NCBI GenBank assembly: GCA_030425195.1
Contig: JAUIAV010000012.1
Coordinates: forward strand, 1 to 64,000
Direction of reading: 5' to 3'
DNA length: 64,000 nt
Source: Gammaproteobacteria bacterium
Lineage (GTDB): Bacteria; Pseudomonadota; Gammaproteobacteria; Pseudomonadales; Azotimanducaceae
In this document: positions 36,204 to 44,077 of the stretch, one piece after another
How the letters are laid out: the number at the start of each line of letters is the position of its first letter
Numbering within the stretch: the first letter of the stretch is position 1
Made by a program: the position numbers and the translations under genes
Notes under the pieces: generated by a model
The model's input: only the letters and a program-made list of their open reading frames with translations
Told to the model about the DNA's origin: nothing
Databases searched by the model: none

Positions 36204-37678
36204 CAGTCGGCTTCCTTCCGGGCATCGCCGCGGATCTGAAGCTGGTAGACGAGCTGCGCGAGCTCACCTGCCGGCAGGCGCTGGCTGAAGAAGCTGAACA
36301 GCCAGAGTGCCAGGAGTGAGTAGACGAAGCTCGAGAACGCCACGTACAGCATGTTCATGCCCGAGGCCATCAGGAGGGACGACAGCAGGACGCCGGTCAC
36401 CAGCGTGATCAGACCGGCCATGGGGGTGGCGTGGCGGGTGAAGGCACCGAGCACGAGCAGGGCGAGCATGGGTCCCTGAAACAGCGACAGCAGCGACTGG
36501 ATGAAGACGTAGATCCCGCCCATCTCGCCAACGAAAGGTGCGATGGCCATACCGATCAGGAGCACCACCAGAGTCAGGATCCGTCCGGTTTTCAGATCCT
36601 CCACGGGATCCACCCGGCCCCGGATCACACCGCGCACGTCCCGGGTGATCATCAGTGCCGTGGAGTTGATCGAGGAGTCGATGGAAGACTGCAGGGCGGC
36701 GATGATCGCGACGAACATGAGCCCGGAAAGTCCCGGCGGCAGCACGTTCTTCACCACCCAGGGCAGCGCCATGTCCGGATACTCGATGTCCGCGTGCATC
36801 ACCAGCGCCAGCAGTCCCGGGAAGACGATGAGCAGCGGGACCAGGGTTTTGGCGAAGGCGGCGAACATCATGGAAGCGCTGGCATCCCACTGGCTGCGCG
36901 CACCCAGGGTGCGCTGGAGGATTGCCTGACCGCCGCACCAGTAGGCGGGGGAGAGAACGATGGCCAGGCCGAGGATCACACCGGGCCAGGGGAAGTTCCC
37001 GTCGTCGGCCGGCAGGTAAACGTGCAGGTGGGTCGGGTTCTCCGAGATCAGGGTATCGGCGAAACCGCGGATGCCGCCGGTGTCGCTGATCCCCAGGGCA
37101 ACGATTGCCACGCCGCCGAGGAACATGATCACCACCTGCAGGGCGTCGGTGAAGGCGACGGCGGCGAGCCCGCCTGAGATGCTGTACAGGCCCACCACGG
37201 TGCCCATGACCACGATGCCCACCCAGATGGGCCACTCCAGATAGCTCTGGAGGGTGAGCGCAATGGCCCAGAGTGAGACGCCGATGGCAAAGATGGCGAA
37301 GATGCTGGCGATCAGGGCAGCGAGAACGCGCACTGGCTGGTTGTAGCGTCGTCCGAGATATTCGGGAATGGAATAGACACCCGAGCGCCAGTAGAGCGGG
37401 ATGAAAACGAGAGACGCAAGGATCATCGCGGGTATGGCGCCGATCCATTCGAAGTTCGCCTGAGCGATGCCGGAGTTGTAGGCGCCGCCCGACGCGCCCA
37501 CATAGCCTTCGGCGCTCACGTTGGTGCCGATGATGGAAAGACCGATGATGATCCAGGTCAGAGAGCGGCCGGCAAGAAAGTAGTCTCTGGCATCGTGGAC
37601 GCGCTGGCTGAGCCGGAAACCCATGAAAACGATGGCCGCCAGATAACCGGCAATGATGGCGATATCAAATGGATGCAC
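36203..37678 (-). CDS. Sodium:solute symporter (SSS family)
   Basis: A 491-residue carrier with 12-13 helices. It shows GRSLTWIIIGLSIIGTNVSAEGYVG at helices 2-3 and GGLAAVAFTDALQVVIMFLG in the core, characteristic of SSS (PutP/SGLT-like) proteins. Na+ drives solute uptake, probably a sugar, acid or amino acid. It heads the operon with a small membrane protein, an AHL-lactonase-like enzyme and a Lin0512 protein. Uptake of the hydrolase's product or substrate is a possible link, not shown. Confidence 0.88.
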   Translation of the reverse strand: MHPFDIAIIAGYLAAIVFMGFRLSQRVHDARDYFLAGRSLTWIIIGLSIIGTNVSAEGYVGASGGAYNSGIAQANFEWIGAIPAMILASLVFIPLYWRSGVYSIPEYLGRRYNQPVRVLAALIASIFAIFAIGVSLWAIALTLQSYLEWPIWVGIVVMGTVVGLYSISGGLAAVAFTDALQVVIMFLGGVAIVALGISDTGGIRGFADTLISENPTHLHVYLPADDGNFPWPGVILGLAIVLSPAYWCGGQAILQRTLGARSQWDASASMMFAAFAKTLVPLLIVFPGLLALVMHADIEYPDMALPWVVKNVLPPGLSGLMFVAIIAALQSSIDSSINSTALMITRDVRGVIRGRVDPVEDLKTGRILTLVVLLIGMAIAPFVGEMGGIYVFIQSLLSLFQGPMLALLVLGAFTRHATPMAGLITLVTGVLLSSLLMASGMNMLYVAFSSFVYSLLALWLFSFFSQRLPAGELAQLVYQLQIRGDARKEAD

Positions 37679-37733
37679 GGCGGCGTGTACCTCCCCGCCG
37701 CGGCGGTTCCTCTCCCGCCGGCCAGTCTAACCG

Positions 37734-37759
37734 ATTCCGCCGGCGACGGCCGGCGGAAT
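37734..37759 (-). terminator. Perfect hairpin after nfeD
   Basis: An 11-bp perfect stem ATTCCGCCGGC / GCCGGCGGAAT with a 4-base loop lies just after the stop of the leftward nfeD gene and upstream of the symporter start. It has no T-run. It probably marks the end of the qmcA-nfeD transcript. Confidence 0.5.
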
Positions 37760-37769
37760 GGAGGGAGCA

Positions 37770-38213
37770 CTACAGGGCCGTGACTTCCAGATGCATGGCA
37801 TCCGCACCGGTCACCCGGACACGGACACCTCTGGGCAGACTTCCGTTCGAGTGCACGTGCCAGAAGGTGTCTCCGATCTGCACGCGACCACCGCCACCCG
37901 GCAGATCCCGGGTGAGCTCGAACTCGGTGCCGATCAGGCTTTCCGCGCGGTGATTCAGAGCATCCGGGGTCGCTACCTGTTCGTCGCGGAAGACCTTGAT
38001 GTACAGGATGCTCGCAGCGATGGCGATGACGGCGAAAAGCGTCAACTCGGCGGCGATGCCAAGCCCGGGCAGAGAGAGGGCCAGAATACCCACCACCAGA
38101 GCCGCTGCAGCGGTGCCGAGCAGAAACCCGGCGGCCCCCAGTGCCTCGGCGGCGAACAGGATCAGGCCGAGGGCGATCCAGTGATAGGCGTTGATGTCAG
38201 TGAGCCATTCCAT
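37770..38213 (-). CDS. Short NfeD-family membrane protein
   Basis: 147 residues: a pair of long hydrophobic stretches (about 12-75) followed by an OB-fold beta domain (about 90-147, with LIGTEFELTRDLPGGGGRVQIGD). This is the short NfeD type that lacks the ClpP-like protease part. NfeD partners SPFH/stomatin proteins in membrane microdomains and quality control. GGAG lies before the ATG. It is co-transcribed with the SPFH gene 43 bp upstream. Confidence 0.88.
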   Translation of the reverse strand: MEWLTDINAYHWIALGLILFAAEALGAAGFLLGTAAAALVVGILALSLPGLGIAAELTLFAVIAIAASILYIKVFRDEQVATPDALNHRAESLIGTEFELTRDLPGGGGRVQIGDTFWHVHSNGSLPRGVRVRVTGADAMHLEVTAL

Positions 38214-38256
38214 GTCGATCTCCTAGGTTCGCGGCAAGGTTTGTGTGGCGTTTGCC

Positions 38257-39216
38257 TCAGGCCGAAGCACCGAGCCTCGGGGTGGTCACGGTCGGATTGC
38301 CGCCTTCGAAGGCTGCCCGCGCGATCTCTGAAACGCCGGCGATCGAGCCGATGACCGAGGATGCCTCCAGCGGAATCATCATCACCTTGTTGTTGTCCGA
38401 CTCGGCCAGCTTGCCGAGTGCGTCCACGTATTTCTGGGCGATGAAGTAGTTGATGGCCCGTCCGTCGCCTTCGGCAATGGCACGGGACACCATCTCGGTG
38501 GCATTCGCTTCCGCTTCGGCCAGCCGTTCACGGGCTTCGGCCTGGCGTCGTGCCGCTTCCAGCTCGCCTTCCGCTTTCAGCACCTGGGCCGCTTTTGCGC
38601 CTTCGGCCACGGCGATGGCTGCCTGACGCTCACCTTCCGCATCGAGGATGACCGCCCGTTTGTCCCGCTCTGCTTTCATCTGGCGACCCATGGCATCGAC
38701 CAGATCGCTCGGCGGCGAAATGTCGCGGATCTCCACCCGGGTGACCTTGACGCCCCAGGGATCGGTGGCGTCATCCACCTTGGACAGCAGGGAGGAGTTG
38801 ATCCTGTCCCGATTGGACAGCATCTCGTCGAGCTCCATGGAACCGAGCACCGCGCGGATGTTGGTCATCACCAGGTTCTGCATCGCCCGGGTCAGATCGT
38901 TCACCTCGTAGGAGGCTTTCACCGCGTCCAGCAGCTGATAGAAGCAGACCGCGTCAGTGATCACCTGGGCGTTGTCCTCGGAGATCACCTCCTGCGGTGG
39001 GATGTCCAGCACCTGCTCCATCATGTTCTGCCTGTGGCCGATACGGTCCACGAAGGGAATGATCAGGTGCAGGCCGGGCGTGAGAGTCCGGGTGTAACGT
39101 CCGAAGCGCTGTACGGTCCAGTTGTAACCCTGGGGCACCATCTTGACCCCCTGAAGAATGACCACCACGGCCAGTAGCGTCAGGAGGAGGGAAATCACCG
39201 TATAACCGTCTATCAT
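38257..39216 (-). CDS. qmcA: SPFH/Band 7 (QmcA/stomatin-like) membrane protein
   Basis: A protein of 319 residues: an N-terminal membrane helix (about 5-25), SPFH domain ([24 protein letters not shown]), the stomatin core [20 protein letters not shown], then a long Ala/Glu-rich coiled coil (about 190-250) used for oligomerisation. QmcA/paraslipin proteins form large rings in the inner membrane and interact with FtsH-type proteases. GGGAG lies before the ATG. Paired with nfeD, the usual arrangement. A 14-bp direct repeat lies just upstream and recurs at the divergent gene's promoter. Confidence 0.9.
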   Translation of the reverse strand: MIDGYTVISLLLTLLAVVVILQGVKMVPQGYNWTVQRFGRYTRTLTPGLHLIIPFVDRIGHRQNMMEQVLDIPPQEVISEDNAQVITDAVCFYQLLDAVKASYEVNDLTRAMQNLVMTNIRAVLGSMELDEMLSNRDRINSSLLSKVDDATDPWGVKVTRVEIRDISPPSDLVDAMGRQMKAERDKRAVILDAEGERQAAIAVAEGAKAAQVLKAEGELEAARRQAEARERLAEAEANATEMVSRAIAEGDGRAINYFIAQKYVDALGKLAESDNNKVMMIPLEASSVIGSIAGVSEIARAAFEGGNPTVTTPRLGASA

Positions 39217-39236
39217 AAATTTCTCCCGTCATGAAT

Positions 39237-39306
39237 AAACAACATATGTCTCTCAAAGAAGACATTATGAATGGTAACGATCTGCGCTGGAAAAACAACA
39301 TTTGTC
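39237..39306. promoter_or_regulatory. Paired direct repeats AAACAACATWTGTC in a divergent promoter
   Basis: AAACAACATATGTC (39237-39250) and AAACAACATTTGTC (39293-39306) match at 13 of 14 positions and lie 56 bp apart between qmcA and the divergent DUF6471 gene. The second copy sits just before a TATAAT at 39310-39315, and so between -35 and -10 of a rightward promoter. The first copy lies 20-35 bp before the qmcA start codon. They are likely binding sites for one regulator of both genes; the regulator is unknown. Confidence 0.45.
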
Positions 39307-39309
39307 ATC

Positions 39310-39315
39310 TATAAT
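39310..39315 (+). promoter_or_regulatory. -10 element of the DUF6471 gene promoter
   Basis: A perfect TATAAT with a weak -35 (CTGGAA at 39287-39292, 17 bp spacing). It lies about 100 bp before the start codon, so a leader of about 90 bases is predicted. The spacer contains the second repeat described at 39293-39306. Confidence 0.5.
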
Positions 39316-39412
39316 CCACTTTTAGTCCATAATCTGGGCGCTAGTCGGTTCGGTAAGGCAAGAAAGCGGCCTGAATGAGGCGTGGCACAGCGTAAAAAGA
39401 CGGCACAGAAAG

Positions 39413-39697
39413 ATGGCACAGAAAGTTTTTGATTCACCGGCCATGCGCGAAACCATCCGCCGCCTGATCCGGTCGCGGATGGCCTACCGTGGGTTCGAAT
39501 ACAGGGACCTGGCCAGAGAGCTCGCTGCGCTCGGCGTGGAGCAGTCGGAGAGTAATCTGCGCTCCAAGGTGAACAACGGGTCCCTGGGGGCGCAGCTGTT
39601 CGTCTACATCCTGCTGGCGCTCGGCCAAAGCAGTCTGGAGCTCTCCCAGGTGGAGGAGATCCTCGAGGAAATCCGCAGCACGGACGAGGGCGGATGA
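39413..39697 (+). CDS. DUF6471 small HTH-like protein
   Basis: 94 residues. EYRDLARELAALGVEQSESNLRSKVNNGSLGAQLFVYILLALG matches DUF6471, whose fold resembles a lambda-repressor-like helix-turn-helix. Such proteins are thought to bind DNA, but no role is established. A short near-repeat GGCACAGAAAG straddles the start. The ribosome site (AGAAAG) is weak. It may be the factor acting on the repeats upstream of it. Confidence 0.7.
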   Translation: MAQKVFDSPAMRETIRRLIRSRMAYRGFEYRDLARELAALGVEQSESNLRSKVNNGSLGAQLFVYILLALGQSSLELSQVEEILEEIRSTDEGG

Positions 39698-39761
39698 GCC
39701 GCGGTCTCCATTGCTGACGGATCGTTGTTAAAGTGGCATCAGACTCCAGGGAGGTTACGTA

Positions 39762-40412
39762 TTGACCATTAAAGTCATCGGCGCGGGCTTCGGCCGTAAT
39801 GGCACGCTCTCACTGAAACAGGCGCTCGAAACGCTGGGCTTCAACCGTTGTTACCACATGATGGTACTCGATCAGTCGAAAGACGAAGACCTGGCGTGGC
39901 TTGCCCTGCATCGGGGTGAATCCGTCGACCTGGACCGACTCTTCGATGGCTATCAGGCATCCGTGGACTGGCCTTCCTGCAACTTCTGGCGTGAGCAGAT
40001 GGCCTGGTACCCGGATGCGAAGGTGATCCTGAGCGAACGGGATCCACAAGCCTGGTACCGCAGCATCATGAACACCATCTATCCCGGCTCGCTGGCCATG
40101 CGGGAGTCCGACGATCCGATGATGCAGCGCCGTTCGCAGATGGTGTTCGAGCTGGTCTGGGACGGGCTCTTCGACGGACGGATGGACGATGCCGATCACG
40201 TCATCGGCGTATACCTGGCCCACAACCAGCGGGTGAAGGACGAGGTGCCCGCGGATCGTCTGCTGGTCTTTGAGTCAAGTCAGGGCTGGGAGCCGCTCTG
40301 TGCCTTTCTCGACGTGCCGGTTCCGGACGAACCCTATCCGAGAACCAACAGCACAGAGGATTTCTCGAAGCTGATGGCAGCGAACCGGGCCAGACTGAAC
40401 GAATCCGGCTGA
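39762..40412 (+). CDS. Sulfotransferase-family P-loop protein
   Basis: A protein of 216 residues. IKVIGAGFGRNGTLSLKQALETLG holds the 5' phosphosulfate loop in the form GFGRNGTLSL of the sulfotransferase-4 family. RDPQAWYRSIMNTI is the 3' phosphate block and YPRTNSTEDF lies at the end. Members transfer sulfate from PAPS, but targets are unknown for this group, which is common in marine bacteria. The start is TTG 39762, behind GGGAGG at the proper spacing. Confidence 0.8.
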   Translation: MTIKVIGAGFGRNGTLSLKQALETLGFNRCYHMMVLDQSKDEDLAWLALHRGESVDLDRLFDGYQASVDWPSCNFWREQMAWYPDAKVILSERDPQAWYRSIMNTIYPGSLAMRESDDPMMQRRSQMVFELVWDGLFDGRMDDADHVIGVYLAHNQRVKDEVPADRLLVFESSQGWEPLCAFLDVPVPDEPYPRTNSTEDFSKLMAANRARLNESG

Positions 40413-40421
40413 TCCTTCGGA

Positions 40422-40718
40422 TCAGCAGCAGCTGTCGTTGGCGCAGCACTCTTCGGTGAGGTAGGCGACCAGATCCTGCATGGCGGAATAGTCGGCCTGG
40501 CAGCGAATCATGCGTCCTTCCCGGGTCTGGGAGACGAGTCCGGCGCTGACCAGCTGAGCCAGGTGGTGGGACAGCGTGGACCCGGGTATGCAGAGGGATT
40601 CCTTCAGTTTGCCTACGGGCAGCCCGGAGCCGCCGGCCTTGACCAGCTCGCGGAACAGAGTCAGGCGGGTGTCGTTGCCGAGGCTCTCGAGCGCGGTGAC
40701 GGCCTCCGTATGATCCAT
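40422..40718 (-). CDS. arsR: ArsR-family arsenic-responsive repressor
   Basis: A winged-helix repressor of 98 residues. LGNDTRLTLFRELVKAG opens helix 1-2, the recognition region is GSTLSHHLAQLVSAGLVSQTREG, and the tail ends in ECCANDSCC, a cysteine cluster that can bind As(III) or methylated arsenicals. I place the start at ATG 40718, with GGAG eight bases before; the frame extends further upstream without support. It is divergent from arsI, with two near-identical 20-bp operators between. It very likely represses both genes until As(III) or MAs(III) binds. Confidence 0.88.
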   Translation of the reverse strand: MDHTEAVTALESLGNDTRLTLFRELVKAGGSGLPVGKLKESLCIPGSTLSHHLAQLVSAGLVSQTREGRMIRCQADYSAMQDLVAYLTEECCANDSCC

Positions 40719-40751
40719 AGTCAGCTCCAGGGGTTTCCGGTTGCGACGTAC

Positions 40752-40781
40752 ATTGTAGCCAGATCGCTTCATTATTTCCAA
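40752..40781 (-). promoter_or_regulatory. Promoter of arsR
   Basis: On the minus strand, TTGGAA (40781-40776) and TACAAT (40757-40752) are spaced by 18 bp. The -35 hexamer lies inside operator 1, so repressor binding would block it. Confidence 0.5.
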
Positions 40782-40793
40782 AGTTCTAGAAAT
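40774..40793. promoter_or_regulatory. ArsR operator 1
   Basis: ATTTCCAAAGTTCTAGAAAT, an imperfect palindrome with ATTTC/GAAAT arms. It is 18 of 20 identical to operator 2, 68 bp away, and overlaps the arsR -35. Confidence 0.7.
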
Positions 40794-40806
40794 AACGAAA
40801 CGATCT

Positions 40807-40835
40807 TTGTGTGTATCCATCGTCATGCGTATAGT
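40807..40835 (+). promoter_or_regulatory. Promoter of arsI
   Basis: TTGTGT (40807-40812) and TATAGT (40830-40835), 17 bp apart. The predicted transcription start, near 40842, coincides with the edge of operator 2. Confidence 0.65.
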
Positions 40836-40841
40836 GTATTC

Positions 40842-40861
40842 ATTTCCAATATTCTAGAAAT
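40842..40861. promoter_or_regulatory. ArsR operator 2
   Basis: ATTTCCAATATTCTAGAAAT, directly after the arsI -10 and across its predicted transcription start, where bound repressor would stop transcription. It matches operator 1 except for two central bases. Confidence 0.7.
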
Positions 40862-40879
40862 ATAGAAAGGGTGTCGACT

Positions 40880-41326
40880 ATGCGAATGCAACTGGCTCTG
40901 AACGTGGATGACCTGGAGAAAGCCATCGAGTATTACGGCGCGCTGTTCGGCGTGCCCGTGAACAAACGGGAAGCGGGCTATGCCAATTTCATCGTGCCGG
41001 ATCATCAGCTGAAACTCGTGCTGTTCGAAGCGCCGGGTGCTGAACGGCTCAATCATCTCGGATTCGAGGTCTCCTCGGATGAGGCCGTGACGACCGCGGC
41101 CGACCGGCTCGCCTCTGCCGGTCTGCTCGCCGAACGGCAGGAAGGAGAGGTCTGCTGCTATGCCCGCCAGAACAAGGCCATCGCCTATGATCCACAGGGA
41201 TTGATGTGGGAGTGGTACCGGGTGCTCGAAGATTCACCCACGTTTTTCGAGCAGCCTGCGGAAGCCGGCGGGGCAGACGGCTGCTGTGCGGAGACAGCGG
41301 CCGGCCCTGATCGCTGCTGCGCCTGA
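40880..41326 (+). CDS. arsI: ArsI/CadI-type C-As lyase
   Basis: A 148-residue type I extradiol dioxygenase-fold (VOC) enzyme that cleaves the C-As bond of trivalent organoarsenicals such as MAs(III) to give As(III). MQLALNVDDL gives the Gln metal ligand (Gln4), LNHLGFEV the His ligand (His59), and WEWYRV the Glu ligand (Glu111), as in known ArsI. The vicinal thiols for MAs(III) are Cys92-Cys93 in EVCCYARQNKA. A Cys-rich tail (GCC...RCC) may add arsenic binding. ATG 40880 follows AAAGGG. No arsM, arsB or arsC is next to it. Confidence 0.9.
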   Translation: MRMQLALNVDDLEKAIEYYGALFGVPVNKREAGYANFIVPDHQLKLVLFEAPGAERLNHLGFEVSSDEAVTTAADRLASAGLLAERQEGEVCCYARQNKAIAYDPQGLMWEWYRVLEDSPTFFEQPAEAGGADGCCAETAAGPDRCCA

Positions 41327-41339
41327 TACGAAGCAGGAA

Positions 41340-41771
41340 TCAGCTCCGCCCGGGCCCGGGCAGCAGCTCCAGCAGCGTTTCCACGGCGTGAAGCTCGTAG
41401 TCGGCGTGGAGACGGTTGTCTGCGCTGAGCTGCCGGATGTCCTGAACACTGAACCAGCGGATGTCGAGGAGCTCCGAGTCATCCCAGTCCCTGATCGGCT
41501 CCCTGACCTCGGCCGCATAGACCATGTGCAGGTTCTTCTTGTAGGGATAGGAGCCCACGGTGATGAGCCGGGGCAGGTAAAGTGAGAGCTCCTCTTCGAG
41601 CTCCCGGGTGACTGCATCCTCCGGTGATTCACCCCGCTCGATCTGCCCGCCGGGCAGGCCCCAGCGGCGGTGACTGGTTCGCCACATGCTGCTGTGCACC
41701 GCGAGCAGGAACTCGTCGTCGCGATAGAGGATGCAGCGGGCGGTCTTGTAGGGCTGGTGCACGGCGCCCAC
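41340..41771 (-). CDS. NUDIX hydrolase
   Basis: A 143-residue NUDIX enzyme. The box reads GGQIERGESPEDAVTRELEEELSL (positions about 41-64), with the REL-EEE metal-binding Glu residues. It hydrolyses a nucleoside diphosphate linked to another group; the substrate cannot be predicted. The GTG start shares one base with the stop of the PIG-L gene, so the two are coupled. Its end lies 13 bp from the convergent arsI gene. Confidence 0.87.
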   Translation of the reverse strand: MGAVHQPYKTARCILYRDDEFLLAVHSSMWRTSHRRWGLPGGQIERGESPEDAVTRELEEELSLYLPRLITVGSYPYKKNLHMVYAAEVREPIRDWDDSELLDIRWFSVQDIRQLSADNRLHADYELHAVETLLELLPGPGRS

Positions 41772-42592
41772 TATGCCATCAGCGGCACACCGAGTCGTTG
41801 CTGGATCTCCGAGGCGGCCATCCGATGGCCGTACTCGCTGACCTCGAAGGCTTCAGCATAGGTGAAATCCGGCGCATGGCGTCGCGCCAGCGCCTTCGGC
41901 CGGGCGCCGTAGAATTCCCTCAACCACTGCCTCGGGTCGCCTTTGAGCGGTGTGTCGCTGATGAAAGGCAGCCATTCGAAAACCTGCGACGCATGGCAGC
42001 TGAGCATATCCAGCACCGGTTCGATCACGCTGTCCGTGCCCAGCACCACATCCGCCCGGAAGGGTGCGGGCCGGGTGAAGAAGTCGGCTGCCGCGAGCAC
42101 CACCGGGTCTCTCCTCAGTGCCGGGGTGCCGGGGGCCACGTTCGGAACCCGGAGCAGGTAGCAGGCATCCTGTACGAGCTGGGCCGTGGCCCGGTGATCC
42201 GGATGGTAGTCGTTCAGCCGGTGCGTGAGGAGCAGATCGGGCGCAAACGCGCGAATGGCTTCGATCAGTCGCAGCCGATTGCCGAGAGATGGCTCGAGCT
42301 CACCATCCGGCACCGGCCAGATTTCCAGCTCAGCGCCGATGAGCTCGGCCGCCTGTGCCGCTTCCGTGGCCCGCCGCCGGGCGAGAGAAACGCGATCGAG
42401 CGCCTGGTGACCCGCCGAGCCGTCGGTGAGACAGAAGATGCCGATCCGGCTGCCTCGGCGGGCCTGGGAGACCATGAGTCCGCCGGCGTGGAACTCGGCG
42501 TCATCCGGGTGCGCACCTACGAACAGGATTCTGTCGAAAGAATCCGTGCGTTTCCTCCCGCCCGACGGGTCCGGTGTGTTCCTCTCCGACAC
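41771..42592 (-). CDS. PIG-L-family deacetylase
   Basis: A 273-residue zinc-dependent deacetylase of the LmbE/PIG-L family (GlcNAc-PI deacetylase/BshB-like). The N-terminal zinc motif is GAHPDDAEFHAGG and HRLNDYHPDHRATAQ is the second His block. Substrates are N-acetylglucosaminyl or similar sugar conjugates in sugar or low-molecular-weight thiol metabolism. It is coupled to the NUDIX gene. No glycosyltransferase is adjacent to name the sugar. Confidence 0.83.
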   Translation of the reverse strand: MSERNTPDPSGGRKRTDSFDRILFVGAHPDDAEFHAGGLMVSQARRGSRIGIFCLTDGSAGHQALDRVSLARRRATEAAQAAELIGAELEIWPVPDGELEPSLGNRLRLIEAIRAFAPDLLLTHRLNDYHPDHRATAQLVQDACYLLRVPNVAPGTPALRRDPVVLAAADFFTRPAPFRADVVLGTDSVIEPVLDMLSCHASQVFEWLPFISDTPLKGDPRQWLREFYGARPKALARRHAPDFTYAEAFEVSEYGHRMAASEIQQRLGVPLMA

Positions 42593-42772
42593 GACTCACA
42601 TCGCGTTACATCCGTTGCTCTGATTTTTACATCAATTCGACCGGGTCTGGATAGACTGGGCAGTGTTGGCCGCGCTCACTGCGGGTTGCCGGAAAGCACA
42701 GGATGCTTTTCAGGGTGAAGCGCGGCCTGAACCCTCAGTTCATCAGGATCAGCCGAGAGGCTCTTGCGAAGT

Positions 42773-43027
42773 ATGAGAAAGGATTATCAGTTTCTGATTG
42801 GCCAGCGTTTTTCCGTGGGAGAGGATATCTACGTGGTCAGAGATCTGACCAGCCGGGATGAGCACACCTACGTGCACGCTCAGGCTTCCGATTGTGAAGG
42901 CATCGTCCTGCCCGAACCGGGTGCCGTGGACGATGACCGTCTCTTCAATCTCCACGAGGTCATACAGACCCTGGTGGTGGAAGAAGAGATCGAGCTCTTC
43001 CATCCGAACTATCTGACGGCACGCTGA
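42773..43027 (+). CDS. Small protein of unknown function
   Basis: 84 residues from ATG 42773 (TTG 42764 is an alternative). It is mixed charged and aromatic, with RKDYQFLIGQRFSVGEDIYVV and a helical, acidic end (VVEEEIELFHPNYLTA). I do not recognise a family. No signal peptide or membrane segment is apparent. The intact frame and non-overlapping position between flanking genes suggest a real gene. Confidence 0.45.
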   Translation: MRKDYQFLIGQRFSVGEDIYVVRDLTSRDEHTYVHAQASDCEGIVLPEPGAVDDDRLFNLHEVIQTLVVEEEIELFHPNYLTAR

Positions 43028-43183
43028 GCGACGGTGCCCGACAGGCGTCGGGCTCGCCGAAATCTGGTCGGATTCGCCAGAACGATCCGATGCGCGGGAG
43101 CGGGACGCGCGCGCTGCGTGAGGTCAGGATTGGAACGCACTTTGCTTTAAGATCTCCCATCGAGACGATCGAGGGAGATGTGT

Positions 43184-44068
43184 ATGCTCGAGCTCAGCGG
43201 GCTGTCCAAGACTTATCCGAACGGCGTTCAGGCGCTCAATGGCGTCAACCTCAGTGTTCCCAGAGGCATGTTCGGTCTGCTGGGACCCAACGGGGCCGGC
43301 AAGTCGAGCCTGATGCGCACCATCGCCACCCTGCAGGTGCCGGACTCCGGTGGGATCCGGCTGGATGGCGTGGATGTGCTCGCCGATCCGGTGGCGCTCC
43401 GCAGAACCCTCGGGTACCTGCCTCAGGAATTCGGTGCCTACCCGCGTACCTCCCCCGAGGTGATGCTCGGGCATCTGGCGACGCTGAAGGGTATCGCCAG
43501 CAGCGAACGGAAGGATCTGGTGGAGCAGTTGCTCGTGCAGACCAATCTCTGGGATGTCCGGCGCAAGAGCATCGATACCTTCTCCGGCGGTATGAAGCAG
43601 CGGTTCGGGATCGCCCAGGCGCTCATCGGCGAGCCGTCGCTGATCATCGTTGATGAACCCACCGCAGGTCTGGATCCGGTGGAACGGCGACGCTTTCACA
43701 ATCTGCTGACCCGCATCAGCGCCGACGTGGTGGTTCTCCTGTCCACGCACATCGTCGAGGACGTGGCCGACCTCTGTCCGCGCATGGCCATCATGGGCGA
43801 CGGCCAGATTCTGGTGGAAGGCGAGCCGGGAGCCCTGATCCGCAAGCTCTCGGGAAGGCTCTGGTCGAAAACCGTCCCCCTGGATGAAGCGCCCGTGCTG
43901 CGCAGATCGCTGCCGGTGGTGTCTACCCGGCTCGTTGGCGGCCGGATGGAGATCCGTGCGGTTGCGGAGGAAGCGCCGGAAGGCGGTCTGTCCGCCGTGG
44001 AGCCAACGCTCGAAGACGTGTACTTCGCCACCCTGCTCGGTCATGGCCTCTCGGTAGAACTGGACTAG
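43184..44068 (+). CDS. ABC transporter ATP-binding protein
   Basis: A 294-residue ATPase. Walker A is GPNGAGKS (34-41), the signature TFSGGMKQR (132-140) and Walker B LIIVDEPTAGLDP (153-165), followed by STHIVEDVAD. The C-terminal 80 residues form an extra beta domain. It belongs to the drug/peptide exporter group paired with permease-peptidase fusions. ATG 43184 suits the GGGAG site better than ATG 43178. The fused permease begins ten bases after its stop. Confidence 0.9.
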   Translation: MLELSGLSKTYPNGVQALNGVNLSVPRGMFGLLGPNGAGKSSLMRTIATLQVPDSGGIRLDGVDVLADPVALRRTLGYLPQEFGAYPRTSPEVMLGHLATLKGIASSERKDLVEQLLVQTNLWDVRRKSIDTFSGGMKQRFGIAQALIGEPSLIIVDEPTAGLDPVERRRFHNLLTRISADVVVLLSTHIVEDVADLCPRMAIMGDGQILVEGEPGALIRKLSGRLWSKTVPLDEAPVLRRSLPVVSTRLVGGRMEIRAVAEEAPEGGLSAVEPTLEDVYFATLLGHGLSVELD

Positions 44069-44077
44069 GGAGCCGGC

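Noticed and set aside
42702-42860. A short rightward frame beginning MLFRVKRGLNPQFIRISREA
   Set aside because: About 50 codons, overlaps the 84-residue gene in another frame and ends early; no ribosome site.
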